Part shown: positions 36,527 through 40,318 of the stretch, piece by piece | Numbering within the stretch: the stretch's first letter is position 1 | How the letters are laid out: the number at the start of each line of letters is the position of its first letter | Assembly: GCA_903834475.1 (NCBI GenBank) | Contig: CAILJH010000274.1 | Span: 1-40,318, forward strand | Source of the DNA: an uncultured Prolixibacteraceae bacterium | Lineage (GTDB): Bacteria > Bacteroidota > Bacteroidia > Bacteroidales > Prolixibacteraceae | DNA length: 40,318 bases | Direction of reading: 5' to 3' | Made by a program: the position numbers and the translations under genes | Notes under the pieces: generated by a model | Told to the model about the DNA's origin: nothing | Databases searched by the model: none | Seen by the model: the letters and a program-made list of their open reading frames with translations, nothing else

Positions 36527-37996
36527 TTAATGACTTAAATTTATATCTTCCAAAATCAGGACCCAATCGCAGCCACGACCCGAACGTAGCCAGCTCAGTT
36601 CTTTCGACATTCCGGGAACATCAAAACTTTGTGAGCCTGAATTATCGAATTCGCCGATGTTGGTAATTTGTCCGGTACGCGGATCAAACCATGAAGCTTT
36701 TGTTTTTGTGCCTGAAATAATACCAAGCTTGACAGTAGTTTTATTTCCGGTTGGGATGTAAATATATGCAAAAGATTTCCCGCGGATGGCACATGAATAA
36801 CTTCCACAATCGCCTTGTCCGGCTACAATAAGCGACTGATCGGGAACCATTTCGGTCATTGGATACGATCCCATTAGTTTTTTCAGAATCCCAACCTGAA
36901 ATGCTCCGGGTAAATCCATTCCTTCTTTCCAATCCATATACGTTTTGGCTGACAGTTTTTTGCGTGTTTCGTCTGTGAATTGCCAGATGGGTTGCGCGCC
37001 ATAGGTAAATCCGGCTGCTCCGGAGAAAACGCTCCAGTAAGCTGCCATTCGGACATCGGTAGAAGTAAAAATGCCGTTGTCGTCTATTGCATAGTTAATT
37101 CCATGGCCTTCATAATTGGGTTCCGAATTGATGGTTGGTTTCGGATTGGGCAGATTCCAATCGGAAATTGTTGCCAAAAATGATCTGGTATTGTTCACCT
37201 CCGCATGATAAGAGCCCCAGCAATTGAAATCGAGCCAATCGTCGTGATGAAACCATTTCGACGATGATTCAAAACAATGAAAGCTCATCAAAGTAGTTGA
37301 ATAATCTGCCTTGCCATCCATTTTTTTTATGTTATTGGTTCCGTCGGCAATACCTTCGGCCATGGCCCGCCACAATTCCAGACCATTCGATCGCTCATCC
37401 GGATGGCGATCGCCACCTAATATCCAAATGATGTTTGGACTGTTGCGGTATCGATTTCCTACAAACCAGCCGTAATTATAGGCCTGTTCCTTCGTGTTGA
37501 AGAGCGCTTTCTCGGATCTCGGAGTTACCCACTCGCCCCAAGATGGAAGCAAAGCCAGATAAATGCCTTTGTTTTCGGCCGTTTTTACCGCAAAATCAAC
37601 GTGGTCCCAATAATCGTATTCACGGGCATTTTCAGGATTATTTCCAGGAATCACAGCCGGTCTTTCAGGATTTTCGTTGATAAAAATGCTGTCGTTGTAA
37701 TAATTGGTCAGTTTATCCGAATGAATGAATTCGCTGATCAGTACCGTTTGAATCACGTTAAAACCTTTTGCCCTCCGGTTTTCGAGATAGGTTTCAATTT
37801 CCTCGCGATTCAGTCGATGCAGCATTTCCCAGCCAGTATCTGCCAGTCAGAAAAAAGGTTTTCCATCCTGAAAGGCCAGGTAATGAGGATTTTCCTTCGA
37901 AACCTGAAGTCTTCCATGTTCTTTCCAGGATTGAGCCTGAAGCATCAAACAAAAAAGAAGGGCAATAAGTGAAGCAGTAATTCGGTTAGTTGTCAT
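36527..37996 (-). pseudogene. GH140 apiosidase-like gene interrupted by in-frame TGA
   Basis: Reading from ATG at 37996 gives a signal peptide (MTTNRITASLIALLFCLMLQ) and KEHGRLQVSKENPHYLAFQD, then GKPFF, a TGA at codon 50 (37847-37849) and LADTGWEMLHRLNREEIETY in the same frame to the stop at 36527. Relatives read PFFWLGDTAW at this point, so TGA replaces a conserved TGG. The rest is intact: DUF4038/GH140 barrel with candidate acid/base D196 (GGDRHPDE) and nucleophile E292 (INSEPNYEG), and a C-terminal beta domain. The family removes apiose from rhamnogalacturonan II side chains. An internal start at codon 58 (37825) would lack the signal peptide and first strand, so it is unlikely to give an active exported enzyme. 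TGA is a normal stop elsewhere in the window. Confidence 0.85.
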
Positions 37997-38117
37997 ATTT
38001 ACTCGGCTTGCTTTTTTACTGATTTATTCAAACCGTTGCGCGATTGAGCTGCAAAAGCAAACTTCAATCGATTCAAGGGTTTCATTTAAGATCATTTAAT
38101 TTTCAACTAATGTTTTT

Positions 38118-39512
38118 TCATTTATAAGCTTGTTGCATCGTGTGATTCAGACAATCAGAAATCATGTTTAGTTCTTGCTGATTATTTACTTTGGATTTCA
38201 ACTGAATGACTCTTTCCGAAAGGTTTTGTATGGTCTTCAGGTAATTCAACCTCGAAGAAGTATCCATCGCTTTCAGGTAACTATCTTCAATTCCTTTTCC
38301 ATCTCGGGGAATAAGCAACAGTATTTCTTTTGAAAAATCATTCATCCCGATTTTCCGTGAATTGAGGAAAAAAGCATCTTCAGCCTCCTGAAAAATAGCT
38401 GCCAGTTCTGCAGAAGTCTCTTGATCCACAGGTTGATAAATGCTTCGAATCACTTCTGCCAGCGTTTTGTTTGTATCCATTTCAGGATTGGAAAGAATTT
38501 TGGCGATGACTTCAATGGTCACTTTATCACCAGGATTCCCTCGGGTTCGGGCATAGGTCTCGCAGGCCAAACCACCATCGGCAAACAAATTTTTCAGGTT
38601 TTGACAGGCATGGAACAAGGTTGGAACAAAATAAGCATTCCTTGGTAACCGCTGAATCGGTTCTACATTTGGAACCGCTGTGTTCCCAAAGCGACAGGGC
38701 GCAATGGCCCTGATCAAATCCTGTCGGTATTTTCGTCCTTCTTTCAGCGAAGTTTCTTCCACATCAATCAGGTAATCAACGCCTTTTGTCATTTCCTGAA
38801 TGCTTTTCAGATCGGTTGGATTTCCAAAGTTCATTCCCCAGCCTGAAATTCCGATGATGTAATCTGGCTTTTTAGAACGGATGTATTTCACGGCTTTCTG
38901 ATTGATGGCAGCATGGTATTCCAAATCGGTCATTTTTGAAGATTTACCACAATTGCAGCGGCCCAGGTCAGCACTTTGCATGCTGATTCCGTCGAAATCA
39001 AAACGATCGATGGTGTAATCGAAAACCTTTTTTTGCCAGTCCCAGGAACTTGGGTTTGACCAGTCGAGCACGTGCGTATTGCAGCTGCAGCCCAGTTCCG
39101 GATGTTCCTGTAGTATTTTATCGAAACCCCAACTGTAAACACCCATCCCAAGAATGACCTTTATTTTTCGCTGGTGAGCCATCCGGATTACCTGGTCGAT
39201 CAGGGCTTTTCGGCTGGTATCGATAGTTTTTTCGACTTCCGGTTCCCAGTATTTGTTGGTGAACAAGCCCCAAAGTGTGATTTCGTTCATTCCCGATCGC
39301 TTCAGGAAATCAAGCGTTTCGGCATAATCGGCAATCATGGCCGAATCGAGTTTAACCGATGGCCAGGCATCATAACATTCCGTTCGGCTCATGTCGATCA
39401 TCCATCCGAGGTAGCCTCGGTGCTCAAATTTTTGCTGACCAAAAGCAGCTATCCGGATAACTACAAATAAGAATAGAGGAACAATGTATTTCAATGTTTT
39501 TATTTTTGTCAT
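38118..39512 (-). CDS. Exported TIM-barrel-like protein, putative glycoside hydrolase
   Basis: The 464-residue product has a Sec signal peptide (about 1-25, ending AFG). The body alternates strands and helices as in a TIM barrel: MNEITLWGLFTNKYW, KIKVILGMGVYSWGFDK, FDFDGISMQSADLGRC, PDYIIGISGWGMNFG, GVDYLIDVEETS. Two CxC motifs, C142/C144 and C186/C188, are close to barrel strand ends. The style resembles glucuronidase- or GH20-like barrels with DG and E residues at strand ends (DVEE about 255), but I cannot name a family. It begins 4 bp after the stop of the truncated gene upstream, so the two formed one operon. Function unassigned. Confidence 0.6.
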   Translation of the reverse strand: MTKIKTLKYIVPLFLFVVIRIAAFGQQKFEHRGYLGWMIDMSRTECYDAWPSVKLDSAMIADYAETLDFLKRSGMNEITLWGLFTNKYWEPEVEKTIDTSRKALIDQVIRMAHQRKIKVILGMGVYSWGFDKILQEHPELGCSCNTHVLDWSNPSSWDWQKKVFDYTIDRFDFDGISMQSADLGRCNCGKSSKMTDLEYHAAINQKAVKYIRSKKPDYIIGISGWGMNFGNPTDLKSIQEMTKGVDYLIDVEETSLKEGRKYRQDLIRAIAPCRFGNTAVPNVEPIQRLPRNAYFVPTLFHACQNLKNLFADGGLACETYARTRGNPGDKVTIEVIAKILSNPEMDTNKTLAEVIRSIYQPVDQETSAELAAIFQEAEDAFFLNSRKIGMNDFSKEILLLIPRDGKGIEDSYLKAMDTSSRLNYLKTIQNLSERVIQLKSKVNNQQELNMISDCLNHTMQQAYK

Positions 39513-39516
39513 GTCT

Positions 39517-40170
39517 TCAAAACTCTAACTGAATGATCGCATGAATAGGTACTGAAGGAACTGAAACAAAAACTTTTCCATTCCTGGAATTCAATTTTAA
39601 CTGCTCTCCTTCGGGTTGAAGTACTACTTTTTTGATTGGTTTTGCAGTGTTTAATTCCAAGGCAAGTTCACCGGTTGCCGGAATTTGGTCATATTCATAA
39701 ACTTTTTGGTTGAAATGGCTTCCGGCAGTATTAATCAGGTGAATAAACATTTTACCGTCTTTCTGGCTGACCGAAGTATGAATATAATCCGAACCTTTAA
39801 CTTTGACAATGGGTTCAAGAAGCAACTGTTCAATCACCTTGTTGGCTAATTTAGAAAAACCTTTTGCCTGATAAGTGTAATAAGCACCAGACAAATCGAG
39901 GTAACAGGCTGCAATTTTACCTTTTCCATATGAGACAATAGTGGCCGCAGGATTTCCTGTCGGGAAACGGAAATCATCGCCTCTGTAAAGTTCAGCAATT
40001 AACTGTGTTCCGGCCTCTGCCTTTACCTGCTGAAAATTGGTTTTGGCTGCAACCATCTGATTATCGAATCCGATTGTACAAACTGAGTTTTCGGGTTTTC
40101 CTGAAAAGGTGACACCCAATTGAGGCTCAAATTCTTTAACCGCGTTTGCTCCAATTACAAAAAGCTTTCC
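39517..40170 (-). pseudogene. 5'-truncated C-terminus of a glycoside hydrolase-like protein
   Basis: About 215 residues remain, starting near GKLFVIGANAVKEFEPQLGV. A Rossmann-like/GATase-type end is followed by KGKIAACYLDLSGAYYTYQA and a C-terminal beta-sandwich (MFIHLINTAGSHF ... PIKKVVLQPEGEQLKL ... VPIHAIIQLEF). This resembles the trimerisation and C-terminal domains of GH42-like enzymes. The open frame runs on to an ATG at 40272, but its first 34 or so codons are out-of-frame IS3 orfA DNA. The catalytic barrel is missing. Translation of a stable product is unlikely. The stop is TGA (39517-39519). Confidence 0.7.
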
Positions 40171-40318
40171 ATGTGGGTATCTGCCCAGGTAAGAGTTCAT
40201 ACTTTTTGGCCAATACTTCAAGGGACTGGCGCTCTTTGAGCGATTCCAAAACAACTTTGGTCTTAAATTCATTACTAAATCTTCTCCGTGTGAGTGACAT
40301 AAATTTTAATTTAAAGAT
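40136..40318 (-). mobile_element. 5' remnant of an IS3-family orfA transposase gene
   Basis: From ATG at 40300 the minus strand encodes MSLTRRRFSNEFKTKVVLES, then LKERQSLEVLAKKYELLPGQ and IPTWKAF, a classic helix-turn-helix start of IS3-type OrfA proteins (HTH_Tnp_1). After W44-K45 (about 40166) the similarity stops and the frame runs into the neighbouring glycosidase remnant, ending at TAA 40136-40138. Only about 45 of the usual 90-100 residues remain, and orfB is absent inside the window. The upstream end and inverted repeat would lie beyond 40318. Confidence 0.8.

Noticed and set aside
36527-37825. GH140-like gene as an intact 432-residue protein from the Met at 37825
   Set aside because: Upstream in-frame sequence encodes a signal peptide and the first conserved strand, so the Met is internal and the gene is interrupted by TGA.
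39517-40272. A complete 251-residue protein from the Met at 40272
   Set aside because: The first 34 or so codons are IS3 orfA DNA in another frame; the remainder is only the C-terminus of a larger enzyme.
1-40318. rRNA, tRNA or CRISPR array
   Set aside because: No tRNA-like cloverleaf, rRNA segment or regularly spaced repeat-spacer pattern was seen on either strand in the non-coding gaps.

Overview
The window looks like a chromosomal segment of a free-living or environmental member of the Bacteroidota, probably order Bacteroidales/Marinilabiliales. The evidence is tandem SusC/SusD pairs, many Sec and lipoprotein signal peptides, a hybrid two-component system regulator, a Bacteroidota-type TAnnTTTG promoter element and two proteins with type IX secretion (T9SS) C-terminal sorting domains. 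T9SS cargo argues against a typical gut Bacteroides. No rRNA, tRNA or CRISPR array was seen.

Left part (1-5300, mostly minus strand): a large DUF5107-TPR protein, a relic of a hydroxypyruvate-isomerase-like gene on the plus strand, and an overlapping DUF3037 / HipA-like kinase pair. This region looks like gene debris and accessory genes next to the polysaccharide utilisation locus (PUL).

Centre (5246-30278): a complete PUL. On the minus strand, one block (25934 to 16903) encodes a GH30-like enzyme, a GH2 beta-galactosidase-like enzyme, a GH30 subfamily 5-like endo-beta-1,6-galactanase with a T9SS tail, and an 866-residue T9SS protein made of two 387-residue repeats. It ends in a strong hairpin terminator. 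A second block (16610 to 5312) encodes two small lipocalin-like lipoproteins, SusC-SusD, a second SusC-SusD and a surface lipoprotein, and ends in another perfect hairpin. A divergent hybrid two-component sensor/regulator (26157-30278) probably controls both blocks. The enzymes together suggest beta-1,6-galactan, as found in arabinogalactan side chains. That is an inference.

Right part (30317-40318, minus strand): a second carbohydrate cluster. It holds a truncated glycosidase C-terminus, a TIM-barrel-like protein with two CxC motifs, a GH140 apiosidase-like gene interrupted by a TGA codon, an NmrA-like oxidoreductase, a 1207-residue clan GH-A-like enzyme with a CBM9-like region, and a GH28-like beta-helix protein. 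GH28 and GH140 suggest pectin. Decay is visible: the GH140 reading frame has a nonsense codon in place of a conserved Trp, and the first gene of the cluster is cut off and joined to the 5' end of an IS3-type orfA at the window edge.
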